NCBI RefSeq assembly: GCF_022842375.1 | Contig: NZ_JALHPR010000017.1 | Location: 1-64,000 of the forward strand | DNA length: 64,000 nucleotides | Origin: Elioraea sp. | GTDB taxonomy: Bacteria > Pseudomonadota > Alphaproteobacteria > Acetobacterales > Acetobacteraceae | Reading direction: 5' to 3' | Part shown: piece by piece, positions 30,632-39,744 of the stretch | Layout: every line of letters begins with the position of its first letter | How positions within the stretch are numbered: position 1 is the first letter of the stretch | Program-made: the position numbers and the translations under genes | Notes under the pieces: generated by a model | The model's database searches: none | What the model saw: only the letters and a program-made list of their open reading frames with translations | What the model was told of the DNA's origin: nothing

Positions 30632-32452
30632 ATGGGCGAGCACGGCGGCCAGCACAGCAGTGGCAAGGGCGGCAACGGCGCGACACGGCGGCTTCGCTCG
30701 CGCGAGTGGTTCGACGATCCGCACGACCCGGCCATGACCGCCCTCTACATCGAGCGCTACCTGAACTACGGGCTGACGCGGGAGGAGCTGCAATCCGGCC
30801 GCCCCGTCATCGGCATCGCCCAGACGGGCTCCGACCTCGCACCGTGCAACCGCCACCACCTCCAGCTCGCCAGCCGGGTGAGGGACGGCATCCGTGACGC
30901 GGGCGGGCTGCCGATCGAGTTCCCGATCCACCCGATCCAGGAAACCGGCAAGCGCCCCACGGCGGCGCTTGACCGTAACCTCGCCTATCTCTCCCTCGTC
31001 GAGGTGCTGCACGGCTACCCGATCGACGGCGTGGTTCTCACCACCGGCTGCGACAAGACCACGCCCGCCTGCCTGATGGGCGCTGCGACCGTGAACATCC
31101 CGAGCTTGGTTCTCTCCGGCGGGCCGATGCTCGATGGCTGGTGGAATGGGCGCCTCGCCGGTTCCGGCACGGTGATCTGGGAGGCGCGGAAGTTGCTCGC
31201 CAAGGGCGAGATCACGGTCGCGCAGTTCATGGACATCGCCGCAAGCTCCGCCCCCTCGGCCGGGCACTGCAACACGATGGGCACCGCACTCAGCATGAAT
31301 TCGCTGGCCGAGGCGCTGGGCATGAGCCTGCCCGGCTGTGCCGCCATCCCCGCGCCATACCGGGAGCGCGGGCAGATGGCCTACGAGACGGGGCGGCGGA
31401 TCGTGGCGATGGTGCACGAGAACCTGCGACCATCGGATGTCATGACGCGCGCGGCGTTCGAGAACGCCATCGTCGTTGCCTCCGCCATCGGCGCCTCCTC
31501 GAACTGCCCGCCGCACATCATCGCCATCGCCCGCCACATGGGGGTGGAGCTCACGATCGAGGATTGGCAGGGCGTCGGCGCCGACGTGCCGCTGCTGGTC
31601 GATTGCCAGCCGGCTGGTCGCTGGCTCGGCGAGAAGTTCCACCGCGCGGGCGGCATCCCCGCCGTGATGCGCGAGCTTCACGCCGCCGGCCGCCTCCATG
31701 GCGGGGCGATGACGGTGAGCGGCCGGACGGTGGCCGAGAACCTCTCCGCCGTGGCCGAGCCGGATCGTGACGTCATCCGCGCCTATGCCGCGCCGATGAA
31801 GGAGAACGCGGGCTTCGTCGTGCTGTCGGGCAACCTGTTCGACAACGCGGTGATGAAGGTGAGCGTGATCGACCCCGAGTTCCGCTCGCGCTTCCTTTCC
31901 GACCCCGACGCACCCGACGTGTTCGAGGGCAAGGCCATCGTGTTCGAGGGGCCGGAGGATTATCACGCGCGGATCGAGGACCCCGCGTTGGGCGTCGATG
32001 CCCGCTCGATCCTCGTGATCCGGAATTGCGGACCGGTCGGCTATCCGGGCTCTGCCGAGGTGGTGAACATGCAGCCGCCGGCAGCACTCATGAAGCAGGG
32101 CGTGAACGCGCTGCCGACGATGGGTGACGGGCGGCAGAGCGGCACGTCGGGTTCACCGTCGATCCTCAACATCTCGCCCGAGGCAGCGGTGGGCGGTGGC
32201 CTGGCACTGCTGCGGACGGGGGATCGCGTGCGCCTCGACCTCAAGGCACGCCGCGTCGATGTGCTGTTGCCGGAAGTCGAGCTCGCCGCCCGCCGCGCGG
32301 CGTGGACGGCCCCTGACCTCGACCACAAGACGCCGTGGGAGGAGATCTATCGGTCGAGCGTCGGCCAGCTCGGCACCGGCGCCTGCCTCGAGCCCGCGAC
32401 GCTCTACCTCAACATCGTCGAGGAGCGTGGGGAGAGCCGGCACAGCCACTGA
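30632..32452 (+). CDS. IlvD/Edd-family dehydratase (sugar-acid type, e.g. L-arabinonate dehydratase)
   Basis: A 606-residue iron-sulfur dehydratase. Family motifs are TTGCDKTTPACLMGA near residue 140-154 and SAPSAGHCNTMGTAL near 207-221, which give cluster cysteines together with Cys near 70 (APCNRHH). NCGPVGYPGSAEV and MGDGRQSGTSGSP lie near 470 and 500. The TTGCDKTTPAC form is typical of sugar-acid dehydratases (arabinonate, xylonate) rather than branched-chain dihydroxyacid dehydratase, which usually ends in a shorter protein. The product would be a 2-keto-3-deoxy sugar acid. ATG at 30632 has GGAAGG upstream. The next genes are a phosphonate-type transporter, an unusual neighbour. Confidence 0.87.
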   Translation: MGEHGGQHSSGKGGNGATRRLRSREWFDDPHDPAMTALYIERYLNYGLTREELQSGRPVIGIAQTGSDLAPCNRHHLQLASRVRDGIRDAGGLPIEFPIHPIQETGKRPTAALDRNLAYLSLVEVLHGYPIDGVVLTTGCDKTTPACLMGAATVNIPSLVLSGGPMLDGWWNGRLAGSGTVIWEARKLLAKGEITVAQFMDIAASSAPSAGHCNTMGTALSMNSLAEALGMSLPGCAAIPAPYRERGQMAYETGRRIVAMVHENLRPSDVMTRAAFENAIVVASAIGASSNCPPHIIAIARHMGVELTIEDWQGVGADVPLLVDCQPAGRWLGEKFHRAGGIPAVMRELHAAGRLHGGAMTVSGRTVAENLSAVAEPDRDVIRAYAAPMKENAGFVVLSGNLFDNAVMKVSVIDPEFRSRFLSDPDAPDVFEGKAIVFEGPEDYHARIEDPALGVDARSILVIRNCGPVGYPGSAEVVNMQPPAALMKQGVNALPTMGDGRQSGTSGSPSILNISPEAAVGGGLALLRTGDRVRLDLKARRVDVLLPEVELAARRAAWTAPDLDHKTPWEEIYRSSVGQLGTGACLEPATLYLNIVEERGESRHSH

Positions 32453-32472
32453 CGGGGCGGCCGGCACGGTGA

Positions 32473-32512
32473 TCGTCATCGTGCTGCAATGAAACTGCCA
32501 TCGCCGCTTCAT
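32473..32512 (+). promoter_or_regulatory. four-repeat Pho-box-like array before phnD-like gene
   Basis: Four heptamers occur at exact 11-bp spacing: TCGTCAT (32473), CTGCAAT (32484), CTGCCAT (32495) and GCTTCAT (32506). They match the Pho-box half-site CTGTCAT at 5, 5, 6 and 4 of 7 positions, each followed by a 4-bp spacer. PhoB dimers bind such 11-bp direct repeats. The array ends 49 bp before the chosen start of the binding-protein gene. Confidence 0.5.
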
Positions 32513-32561
32513 CAGACGGCGACACACTCCCGCCCGCAACATGCTCATGGGAGTGCTTGGC

Positions 32562-33443
32562 ATGACGATCGCCCTGCCGCGCCGGCTCGTCCTCGGCGCC
32601 TTCGCCGCAGCCCTGGCCACGGGAGCGCAGGCCCAGCCGCAGGCCACGATCGGCTTCGCCGTCACCGACGTGGCGGGCCTCGAAACCCTCCAGCGCGAGT
32701 GGACCGCGTTCAAGGACGAATTCGAGCGCATCACCGGCCTCGGCATGCGCTTCTTCCCGGTGAACAACCGCACCGCCGCCGTTGAGGCGCTGAGCGCGCG
32801 GCGGATCGACTTCGTGCTGACGGGCCCCGCCGAATACGTGGTGTTCCGCGTGCGCACCGAGGCGGTGCCGGTGGTGATCTTCTCGCGGCCCGATTACTTC
32901 GCCTCCGTCGTCGTGCGCGCCGACAGCCCGTTCCAGGCGCTGGCCGACCTGAAGGGCAAGCGCGTCGGCTTCGGCAGCACCGGCTCGACCAGCCGGCATC
33001 TCGCACCGATGCAGGTCTTCGCCGATTACGGCCTCGACCCGCGGCGCGACATCCAGCCGGTGAACCTCTCGACGTCGGTGCTGCTCGAAAGCCTCCGCCG
33101 CGGCGACATCGCCGGCGCGGGGATGAACCATTTCGATGTCGCGCGCATCCGCGCGCAGCACACCGATGTCAGCTACCGCGTGATCGGCCGTGGCCGCGAC
33201 CTGCCCGACGATGTGCTGATCGCCGGCAAGCACGTTCCGGCCGAAGTGGTCGAGCGTGTGCGCCGCGCCTTCGTCGACCAGTCCGACGCGCTGGTGAAGG
33301 CCGTGATGGCGGGCGGCGGCGAGAACCGGAAGTATGACGGGATGCGCTTCCTGCACACGGTGAAGTACGAGGATTTCAACTACGTCCGCGCCATGTACCG
33401 CACCATCGGCCAGGCGCAGTTCAGCGAGTTCCCCGGGAATTGA
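32562..33443 (+). CDS. phosphonate/phosphate-type ABC transporter substrate-binding protein (PhnD-like)
   Basis: A 293-residue periplasmic binding protein of the PhnD/PtxB family. A signal peptide runs from residue 1 to about 24 (MTIALPRRLVLG, ending GAQAQ). The mature part has the family path: FAVTDVAGLETLQREW, then the hinge-side VLTGPAEYVVF near 85-95, GFGSTGSTSRHLAPMQ near 134-149 (phosphonate-binding Ser/Thr run) and GAGMNHFDVARI near 185-196. The start at 32562 has GGGAG 8 bases upstream; an ATG at 32541 lacks one. It begins an ABC operon with ATPase and permease genes and is preceded by a Pho-box-like array. Confidence 0.87.
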   Translation: MTIALPRRLVLGAFAAALATGAQAQPQATIGFAVTDVAGLETLQREWTAFKDEFERITGLGMRFFPVNNRTAAVEALSARRIDFVLTGPAEYVVFRVRTEAVPVVIFSRPDYFASVVVRADSPFQALADLKGKRVGFGSTGSTSRHLAPMQVFADYGLDPRRDIQPVNLSTSVLLESLRRGDIAGAGMNHFDVARIRAQHTDVSYRVIGRGRDLPDDVLIAGKHVPAEVVERVRRAFVDQSDALVKAVMAGGGENRKYDGMRFLHTVKYEDFNYVRAMYRTIGQAQFSEFPGN

Positions 33444-34240
33444 CGACGGCGACGCTTGCCGCCGACGCAGCCGCGCCCGCGGCGCGGAAGGCTGACCGGG
33501 GGCCGGTGGCAATCGCGGCAACGGGCATCGCCAAGCGCTTCGGCGCGGGGCCTGCGGTGCTTGAGGATGTCGACCTCACGGTGCATCGCGGCGAGGCCGT
33601 GGCGCTGATCGGGGCGAACGGGGCGGGGAAGTCCACGCTGCTGCGCTGCCTGCTGCGCCTGGTCGAGCCTGATGCCGGCGAGGTGCTGGTGCTCGGCGAG
33701 CGCATCGGGGCGCTCTCGCCGCGCGCGCTCCGCCGCGTGCGCACGCGCGTCGGCTTCGTGTTCCAGAAGCACAACCTGGTGCCGCGCCTTTCGGTGCTGA
33801 GCAACGTGGTGCATGGCGCTCTCGGCCGCGCCGGGCTCGCCGCGATGCACCACGCGACGGCACCGGCAACGCTGCGGGCCGAGGCGCTTGCCTCGCTCGA
33901 CCGCGTGGGCCTTGCCCATCTGGCGCGCCAGCGGGCTGATACGCTCTCTGGCGGGCAGAGCCAGCGTGTGGCGATCGCGCGCGCGCTGATGCAGCGCCCC
34001 GATGCGCTGTTCGCCGACGAACCCGTCGCCAGCCTCGACCCCGCGGCAGGCGAGGAGGTGATGACGCTGTTCTCGGGCCTCGCCCGCGAGGCGGGGCTGA
34101 CGCTGCTGTTCACGACGCACAACATGGCGCATGCGCTCGGCCACGCTGACCGCGTGATCGGGCTTCGCGCCGGGCGCATCGCGATCGACGCGCGCGCAGC
34201 CCCAGCCCTCGCGCCGCAGCTGGAGCGGTTTTTTGACTGA
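33440..34240 (+). CDS. phosphonate-type ABC transporter ATP-binding protein (PhnC-like)
   Basis: A 266-residue ABC ATPase. Walker A is GANGAGKST near residue 59-67, the Q-loop VFQKHN near 109-114, the signature LSGGQSQRVAIARAL near 170-184, Walker B ALFADEP near 191-197, and the switch His in TTHNMAHAL near 226. The probable start is TTG at 33440, overlapping the preceding stop as TTGA; residues 1-25 before the ABC fold are low-complexity. It would power import by the PhnE-like permease, whose start overlaps this gene by 8 bp. Confidence 0.88.
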   Translation: MTTATLAADAAAPAARKADRGPVAIAATGIAKRFGAGPAVLEDVDLTVHRGEAVALIGANGAGKSTLLRCLLRLVEPDAGEVLVLGERIGALSPRALRRVRTRVGFVFQKHNLVPRLSVLSNVVHGALGRAGLAAMHHATAPATLRAEALASLDRVGLAHLARQRADTLSGGQSQRVAIARALMQRPDALFADEPVASLDPAAGEEVMTLFSGLAREAGLTLLFTTHNMAHALGHADRVIGLRAGRIAIDARAAPALAPQLERFFD

Positions 34241-35042
34241 CGCGCGAGCGCTCGAAGCCGCCGGCCTCCCGGCGCGGTTCGACAGGCCGGGCATGCTCGC
34301 CTTCCTGCTCTGGGTGGCAGCACTTGCCCTCGTCGTCTCGTCGTTTAACGGCGTCGGCTTCTCGGCGGCGGAATTCGTCAAGGGCCTGCCGCAGATGGGC
34401 CGCTTCGCCGCCGGCCTGTTCCCGCCGAGCCTAGACCGGATCGAGCCGGTGCTCTGGTCGCTGCTCGAAACATTCCAGATGGCGATCGCAGGCACCGTGA
34501 TCGGCGTCATCCTGTCGGTTCCCTTCGCCATCCTCTCCGCGCGACGCCTTTCGCCGCACCCCGTCGTGCAGTGGTTGGCGCGCGCGCTCGTCTCGCTGTT
34601 CCGCACGGTGCCTGACCTGATCTGGGCACTGTTCTTCGTCGTCACCGTCGGCCTCGGCCCGTTCGCGGGAACGCTGGCGCTGATCGTCGACACGGTCGGG
34701 TTCTGCGGCCGCTTCTTCGCCGAGGCGATGGAGGAGGCCGATCGCGGGCCCCAGGAGGCGTTGTCCGCGCTCGGCGCGCGCAAGGGTGCCATCATCGCCT
34801 GCGCGGTGCTGCCGGCCGCGTTGCCGAGCATGATCGCGACCAGCCTGTTCAGCCTGGAGAAGGCCACGCGCTCCTCCGTCGTGCTCGGCCTGGTCGGGGC
34901 CGGTGGCATCGGCATGGAGCTCGAGGTCGCGCTGACCTTCTTCAACTATCCGGAGGCAGCGACGATCATCCTCGCGATCTTCGTTCTCGTGCTGATCGTG
35001 GAGCAGCTGTCGGGGATGTTCCGCCGGCGGATCATCACGTGA
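34233..35042 (+). CDS. phosphonate-type ABC transporter permease (PhnE-like)
   Basis: A 269-residue permease with about six membrane segments, first at residues 21-40. The EAA-type loop contacting the ATPase is seen in EAMEEADRGPQEALSALGARKGAI (in two parts near 166-189). The ending VVLGLVGAGGIGMELEVALTFFNYPEAATIILA is typical of PhnE. It probably starts with TTG at 34233, overlapping the ATPase gene. Only one permease gene is present, so it would homodimerise. No C-P lyase or phosphonatase genes are in the window. Its last 8 bp overlap the 3' end of the opposite aldo/keto reductase gene. Confidence 0.88.
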   Translation: MTDARALEAAGLPARFDRPGMLAFLLWVAALALVVSSFNGVGFSAAEFVKGLPQMGRFAAGLFPPSLDRIEPVLWSLLETFQMAIAGTVIGVILSVPFAILSARRLSPHPVVQWLARALVSLFRTVPDLIWALFFVVTVGLGPFAGTLALIVDTVGFCGRFFAEAMEEADRGPQEALSALGARKGAIIACAVLPAALPSMIATSLFSLEKATRSSVVLGLVGAGGIGMELEVALTFFNYPEAATIILAIFVLVLIVEQLSGMFRRRIIT

Positions 35043-36045
35043 GGCGTGGTACGCGACCCTCCAGCGGATAGGCAGGGTCGTTGTAGCCTGGTGTCGAGGG
35101 GTGGCCCGCCGGCACCAGGCGATCGACCAGCGCCTCATCCTCGGCCGTCAGCGTGACGGCGAGCGCGCCCGCGTACTCGTCCCACTGATCGAGCGTGCGT
35201 GGGCCCGCGACGACGCCGGTGACCAGGTGGTTATTGAGCAGCCAGGCGAGCGCGAACTGCCCCGGCGTCGCGCCCTTCGCCTCGGCGCGCTCGGCGAACT
35301 TCTCCGCGATGTCCAGGCTCTCGGGCCGCCACTCGGTTTCCATCATCCGCTTGTCGCGGCGGGCGGCGCGCGAGCCCTCGGGCGGGGTGACGTTGGCGCG
35401 GTACTTCCCCGTCAACACCCCGCGCGCGAGCGGCGAATAGGGGAACACGCCAAGGCCCAGATGCGCGCAGGCGGGCAGGTGCTCGACCTCCACCATGCGG
35501 TTCAGCGCGTTGTAGAGCGGCTGGCTGACGATGGGCCGATCGATGCCCGCGAGATCACACAGGCGGCAGAGCTCCGCCACACGCCAGGCGCGCCAGTTCG
35601 ACACGCCGACGTAACGTACCTTGCCCGCACGGATCACGTCCGCCAGCGCATGCACGGTCTCGGCGAAAGGCGTCGCGTGGTCCTCCTTGTGGAGGTAGAG
35701 AACGTCGATCACGTCGGTGCCGAGGCGGCGCAGGCTTGCCTCCACCTCAGCGATGATGTGCCGGCGCGACAGCCCGCGCGCGTTGGGGCCCGTGCCGGTC
35801 GGGTTCGCGAGCTTGGTCGCCAGCACCCACCAGGAGCGGTTGGCGGCGATCGCGCGGCCAACGATCTCCTCAGACCGCCCCTCCGTGTAGGTGTTGGCGG
35901 TGTCGATGAAGTTCACGCCGTTCTCGCGGGCGCGGGCGACGATCCTCACGCTCTCGGCCTCATCCGTCGCGCCGCCGAACATCATCGTGCCGAGACAGAG
36001 CGGAGAGACCATCAGGCCGCTGCGGCCAAGCTTGCGGTACTCCAT
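35035..36045 (-). CDS. aldo/keto reductase
   Basis: A 336-residue NADPH-dependent oxidoreductase with a TIM barrel. The catalytic tetrad is complete: Asp and Tyr in FIDTANTYTEG near residue 51-61, Lys in WVLATKLANP near 77-86, and His in VLYLHKEDHATP near 117-128. The NADPH-binding end has FPYSPLARGVLTGKY near 211-225. The start at 36045 (MEYRKLGRSG) is the typical N-terminus and has GGGAGCG upstream. Its stop overlaps the PhnE-like gene by 8 bp on the opposite strand. It lies 14 bp after pepT, so the two may share a message. Substrate unknown. Confidence 0.92.
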   Translation of the reverse strand: MEYRKLGRSGLMVSPLCLGTMMFGGATDEAESVRIVARARENGVNFIDTANTYTEGRSEEIVGRAIAANRSWWVLATKLANPTGTGPNARGLSRRHIIAEVEASLRRLGTDVIDVLYLHKEDHATPFAETVHALADVIRAGKVRYVGVSNWRAWRVAELCRLCDLAGIDRPIVSQPLYNALNRMVEVEHLPACAHLGLGVFPYSPLARGVLTGKYRANVTPPEGSRAARRDKRMMETEWRPESLDIAEKFAERAEAKGATPGQFALAWLLNNHLVTGVVAGPRTLDQWDEYAGALAVTLTAEDEALVDRLVPAGHPSTPGYNDPAYPLEGRVPRLT

Positions 36046-36059
36046 CGCGGTCGCTCCCG

Positions 36060-37298
36060 TCACCGCTGCGCCCAGAGCTCGGCGAGCTTCAGGCACACGC
36101 GGGCCGATTCCTGCATGTCCTGCACGCTGATCCACTCGCGCGGGCCGTGGATCTCCTGCATGCCGGTGAAGATGTTCGGCGTGGGAAGGCCCATCTCGGT
36201 GAAGCGCGAACCATCGGTACCGCCGCGGATGGGCACGAAGTTCGGCGTGATGCCGCAGGCCTCGTAGGCCGCCTTTGCGACATCCACGGGCGTCATGTCG
36301 TTCTCGAGCCAGTAGCGCATGTTGCGATACTGTTCCGTGATGGTGCAGGTGATGCGCGCGCGCGGCTCGGTCGCCGCCACCGCCTCGCACACTTTCCGCA
36401 GCATCGCCCCGCGCGCCGCCAGCCCCTCGCGCTCGAAATCGCGGAGGATGATGGTGAGCTCGGCATGGGCAGCGCTCCCGCCGGCGAAGGCGACGTGCCA
36501 GAAGCCCTGGCGGCCCTCCGTCACCTCCGGCGTCGCGGTCGCCTGAGGCAGCGTGTCGATGATCCGCGCCATCAGGTGCAGCGCGTTCACGAGCTTGCCC
36601 TTGGCCCAGCCCGGATGGACCGAGACGCCATCGATCACGATCTTCGCCATGTCGGCGGAGAAGGTCTCGTAGACGAGCTCGCCACGATCGGCCCCGTCGA
36701 GCGTGTAGGCGACGGCTGCGCCGAGTGCCTTCGGAAGCTCCGGGTTCACGCCGCGGCCGATCTCCTCGTCGGGCGTGAAGCAGAGGCGGAGCGTGCCGTG
36801 TGCGATGCCGGGCCGGGCGAGCAGGTGTTTCGCCACCGCCATGATGATGGCTACCCCCGCCTTGTCGTCGCCGCCCAGCAGCGTCGTGCCGGAGGCGGTG
36901 ACGATGTCATCGCCCGTGCGCGCGGCGAGGTAGGGCAGCTCGGTGGGCGAGAGCACCTGCGTCGGGTCGTCGGGCAGCGTGATGTCGCCGCCGTTCCAGC
37001 GACGGTGGACGATCGGCTTCACGCCAGCACCGGTGAATTGCGGCGTCGTATCGACGTGGGCGCAGAGCGCGATGGTCGGCGCGTCAGCGACCGTGCCCGG
37101 CACCGTCGCGAGCAGCGCGCCATAGGGGGTGAGGGTCACGTCCTCGGCCCCCATGGCGGTGAGCTCGCCTTCGAGCAGGTGCAGCAGGTCATACTGCTTC
37201 GCGGTCGAGGGCGCGGTGGGGGAGGCAGCGTCGCTCTCGGTATCGATGCGGCAGTAGCGGACGAGCCTGTCCTCTAGCTCAGCCGTGAAATCGACCAT
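36060..37298 (-). CDS. pepT: peptidase T (tripeptide aminopeptidase)
   Basis: A 412-residue di-zinc M20 peptidase that removes the N-terminal residue of tripeptides in the cytosol. Metal and catalytic residues are in ALCAHVDTTPQ near residue 79-89, LGGDDKAGVAI near 141-151, TPDEEIGRG near 175-183 and the late His in GMQEIHGPREWI near 382-393. The dimerisation domain inserts between about 205 and 310. The length is standard. A GGGAGGGATGC ribosome region precedes the ATG at 37298. It lies 21 bp after pheT, on the same strand. Confidence 0.95.
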   Translation of the reverse strand: MVDFTAELEDRLVRYCRIDTESDAASPTAPSTAKQYDLLHLLEGELTAMGAEDVTLTPYGALLATVPGTVADAPTIALCAHVDTTPQFTGAGVKPIVHRRWNGGDITLPDDPTQVLSPTELPYLAARTGDDIVTASGTTLLGGDDKAGVAIIMAVAKHLLARPGIAHGTLRLCFTPDEEIGRGVNPELPKALGAAVAYTLDGADRGELVYETFSADMAKIVIDGVSVHPGWAKGKLVNALHLMARIIDTLPQATATPEVTEGRQGFWHVAFAGGSAAHAELTIILRDFEREGLAARGAMLRKVCEAVAATEPRARITCTITEQYRNMRYWLENDMTPVDVAKAAYEACGITPNFVPIRGGTDGSRFTEMGLPTPNIFTGMQEIHGPREWISVQDMQESARVCLKLAELWAQR

Positions 37299-37319
37299 GC
37301 ATCCCTCCCGTTTTGCTGC

Positions 37320-39743
37320 TTAGCCGCGCAGGACCGCCCCCGTCGCCTTGGCCACGGCCGCGATCACCTTCTGGCCCACCGCGTCGATCTCGGCCTCCGT
37401 AAGCGTGCGCTCGCGCGGCTGCAGCGTCACGGCGATGGCGAGGCTCTTCTTCCCCTCGCCGATCGCTGGGCCGCGGAACACGTCGAACAGCGCCACGCTC
37501 TCGATCAGCACACGCTCGGCCCCCTTGGCGGCGCGCAGCACGGCATCGGCGGCCACATCCTCGGCCACCACGAAGGCGAAGTCGCGCACCAGCGGCTGGA
37601 AGGCCGACAGGCTCGGGTTGCCGCGGCGCTTCTTCTTCGGCTCCGGCACCCCCAGGAGGTCAAGCTCGAACGCAGCGACGGGGCCCGGGAGATCGAGCGC
37701 GGCAAGCACGCGCGGATGCAGCTCGCCGAACGTGCCGAGGATGGTCTTCGGCCCGAAGCGCAGCGTGCCTGAACGGCCAGGGTGGAACCAGGCGGGCGCA
37801 TCGGCCGTCACCTGCACGGCATCGAGGTTCATGCCAAGCGCGGAAAGAACCGCCAGCGCATCGGCCTTCGCGTCCATCGCATCGGGGCTGCGCGCGGGCG
37901 CTGCCCAGTGCCGTGGCGAGGCGCCGGCGCGAAGCCCGGTGGCCGCCAGCGTCTGCTCACCCGATTCCCCGCCCGAGAACACGGGGCCCGTCTCGAACAG
38001 CGCGACCTCGGCCAGGCCGCGCGCTGCGTTGCGCGCGGCGGCGGCGGCGAGGTTGGGGATGATCGAGGGGCGCATCGCATCGAGGTCGGATGCGATGGGG
38101 TTGGCGAGCATGCGCGCATCGTCGCCGCCGCCGAAAAGCTGCGCGGTCGCGCGCGGCATGAAGCTGAAGCTCACCGCCTCGACCATGCCGCGGCCGGCCA
38201 GCACGCGGCGCGCGGCGATCGCGCGGCCCATCGCCGGGGTCACGGCAACCGCCGGCACGGTGCGCGCCCGGCCATCGGCATCGGTCAGCGGCGGCATCGG
38301 CGCCGGCGTGATGGTGTCGAGGCCGATGATGCGAAGCACCTCCTCGATCAGGTCGTACTCTGCCTGCGGATCCGGCTCGCCCGCGCAATCGTTGCGCCAT
38401 GAGGGAACCGCGACGACGAGCTTCTCCGCATCGCGCGCGGTCGCGCGGAAGCCGAGGCGATCGAGGATGCGCACCACCTCATCGGGCGGAACGTCATGCC
38501 CGCCGAACGAGGCGAGGCGGGCGAGGCGCAGCGTCGCGGTGCGATGCCAGGCGGGCTCGCCGCCCGCGCGCACGACCTCCGAGGCTTCGCCGCCGCAGAG
38601 ATCGAGGATCATCCGCGTCGCGGCCTCGGTCGCTGCTTCCATCAGCCCGGCATCGATGCCGCGTTCGAAACGATAGCGCGCATCGGTCTGTGTGCCGAGG
38701 CGGCGGCCGGAATTGGCGATCGCCACGGGGTCGAACAGCGCGACCTCGAGGAACACCTCGGTCGTCGCCTCCGAACACCCCGTGCTCTCGCCGCCGACGA
38801 TGCCGGCGAGCGCGAGCGCACCCGAGGCATCGGCGATCACCGTGTCGGCCTCCGTCGCCGTCACGTCGCGGCCATGCAGCCCGGCGAAGGTCTCACCCCT
38901 GCCTTGGCGCATCGTCAGCGTGCCGCCGGAGAGCTTGCCGGCATCGAACACGTGCAGCGGGCGGCCGATGTCGAAGGTGAAGAAGTTGGTGATGTCGACC
39001 AGCGCCGAGATCGGGCGGAGCCCGATGCTCTCCAGCCGCCGGCGCAGCCATTCCGGTGACGGACCGTTTGTCACGCCGCGGAAGTGGCGGCCGAGCACGA
39101 AGGGGCAGGCCGGTGTCTCGGTCACCCAGCGCAAGGGACTCGCGTGGGACGCCGGCACCGCGGGCGCCGACCATGGCTTCAGCGTGCCGAGTCCCGCTGC
39201 GGCAAGGTCGCGCGCGATGCCGCGCACCGAGAGCGCATCGCCGCGGTTGGGCGTGACGGCGATCTCGATCACGGGGTCGTCGAGCCCTGCCCAGGTGACG
39301 TAGGGAACCCCGACGGGCGCATCCTCCGGCAGGTCGACGATGCCGGAATGATCCTCGCCGAGCCCCATCTCGCGCGCCGACAGCAGCATGGCCTCGGAAG
39401 CCTCGCCGCGGATCGCGCCGGCCTTCAGCGTGATGCCCGTGCCGGGAATGAACGCGCCGGGGAGGGCCACCACGGCCTTCATCCCCGTTCGCGCGTTCGG
39501 CGCGCCGCACACCACGTTCAGGATGCGGCCATCGCCGCCATCGACGCGGCACACGCGAAGCCTGTCAGCGTTCGGGTGCTGCTTCGCCTCCACCACGTGC
39601 GCGATGCGGAACGCGCCAAGTGCTGCGGCACGATCCTCCACCCCCTCGACCTCGAGGCCGATCTGCGACAGCGCTGTGGAGATGCGCTCGACCGACGCGT
39701 CGGTGTCGAGATGCGTCTTCAGCCAGGACAGCGTGAACTTCAT
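37320..39743 (-). CDS. pheT: phenylalanine-tRNA ligase beta subunit
   Basis: An 807-residue subunit of the alpha2-beta2 enzyme that charges tRNA-Phe. Domain order is as usual: N-terminal hairpin MKFTLSWLKTHL, an EMAP-type tRNA-binding domain (about 40-150, VVEAKQHPNADRLRVCRVD), the B3/B4 editing domain (about 210-385), B5, a catalytic-like core, and the anticodon-binding FDX-ACB domain at the C-terminus (LSAFQPLVRDFAFVV near 704 onward). The ATG at 39743 is preferred over one 9 bp upstream because of the family start MKFT. It begins 1 bp after pheS ends, so translation is likely coupled. Confidence 0.97.
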   Translation of the reverse strand: MKFTLSWLKTHLDTDASVERISTALSQIGLEVEGVEDRAAALGAFRIAHVVEAKQHPNADRLRVCRVDGGDGRILNVVCGAPNARTGMKAVVALPGAFIPGTGITLKAGAIRGEASEAMLLSAREMGLGEDHSGIVDLPEDAPVGVPYVTWAGLDDPVIEIAVTPNRGDALSVRGIARDLAAAGLGTLKPWSAPAVPASHASPLRWVTETPACPFVLGRHFRGVTNGPSPEWLRRRLESIGLRPISALVDITNFFTFDIGRPLHVFDAGKLSGGTLTMRQGRGETFAGLHGRDVTATEADTVIADASGALALAGIVGGESTGCSEATTEVFLEVALFDPVAIANSGRRLGTQTDARYRFERGIDAGLMEAATEAATRMILDLCGGEASEVVRAGGEPAWHRTATLRLARLASFGGHDVPPDEVVRILDRLGFRATARDAEKLVVAVPSWRNDCAGEPDPQAEYDLIEEVLRIIGLDTITPAPMPPLTDADGRARTVPAVAVTPAMGRAIAARRVLAGRGMVEAVSFSFMPRATAQLFGGGDDARMLANPIASDLDAMRPSIIPNLAAAAARNAARGLAEVALFETGPVFSGGESGEQTLAATGLRAGASPRHWAAPARSPDAMDAKADALAVLSALGMNLDAVQVTADAPAWFHPGRSGTLRFGPKTILGTFGELHPRVLAALDLPGPVAAFELDLLGVPEPKKKRRGNPSLSAFQPLVRDFAFVVAEDVAADAVLRAAKGAERVLIESVALFDVFRGPAIGEGKKSLAIAVTLQPRERTLTEAEIDAVGQKVIAAVAKATGAVLRG

Positions 39744-39744
39744 C

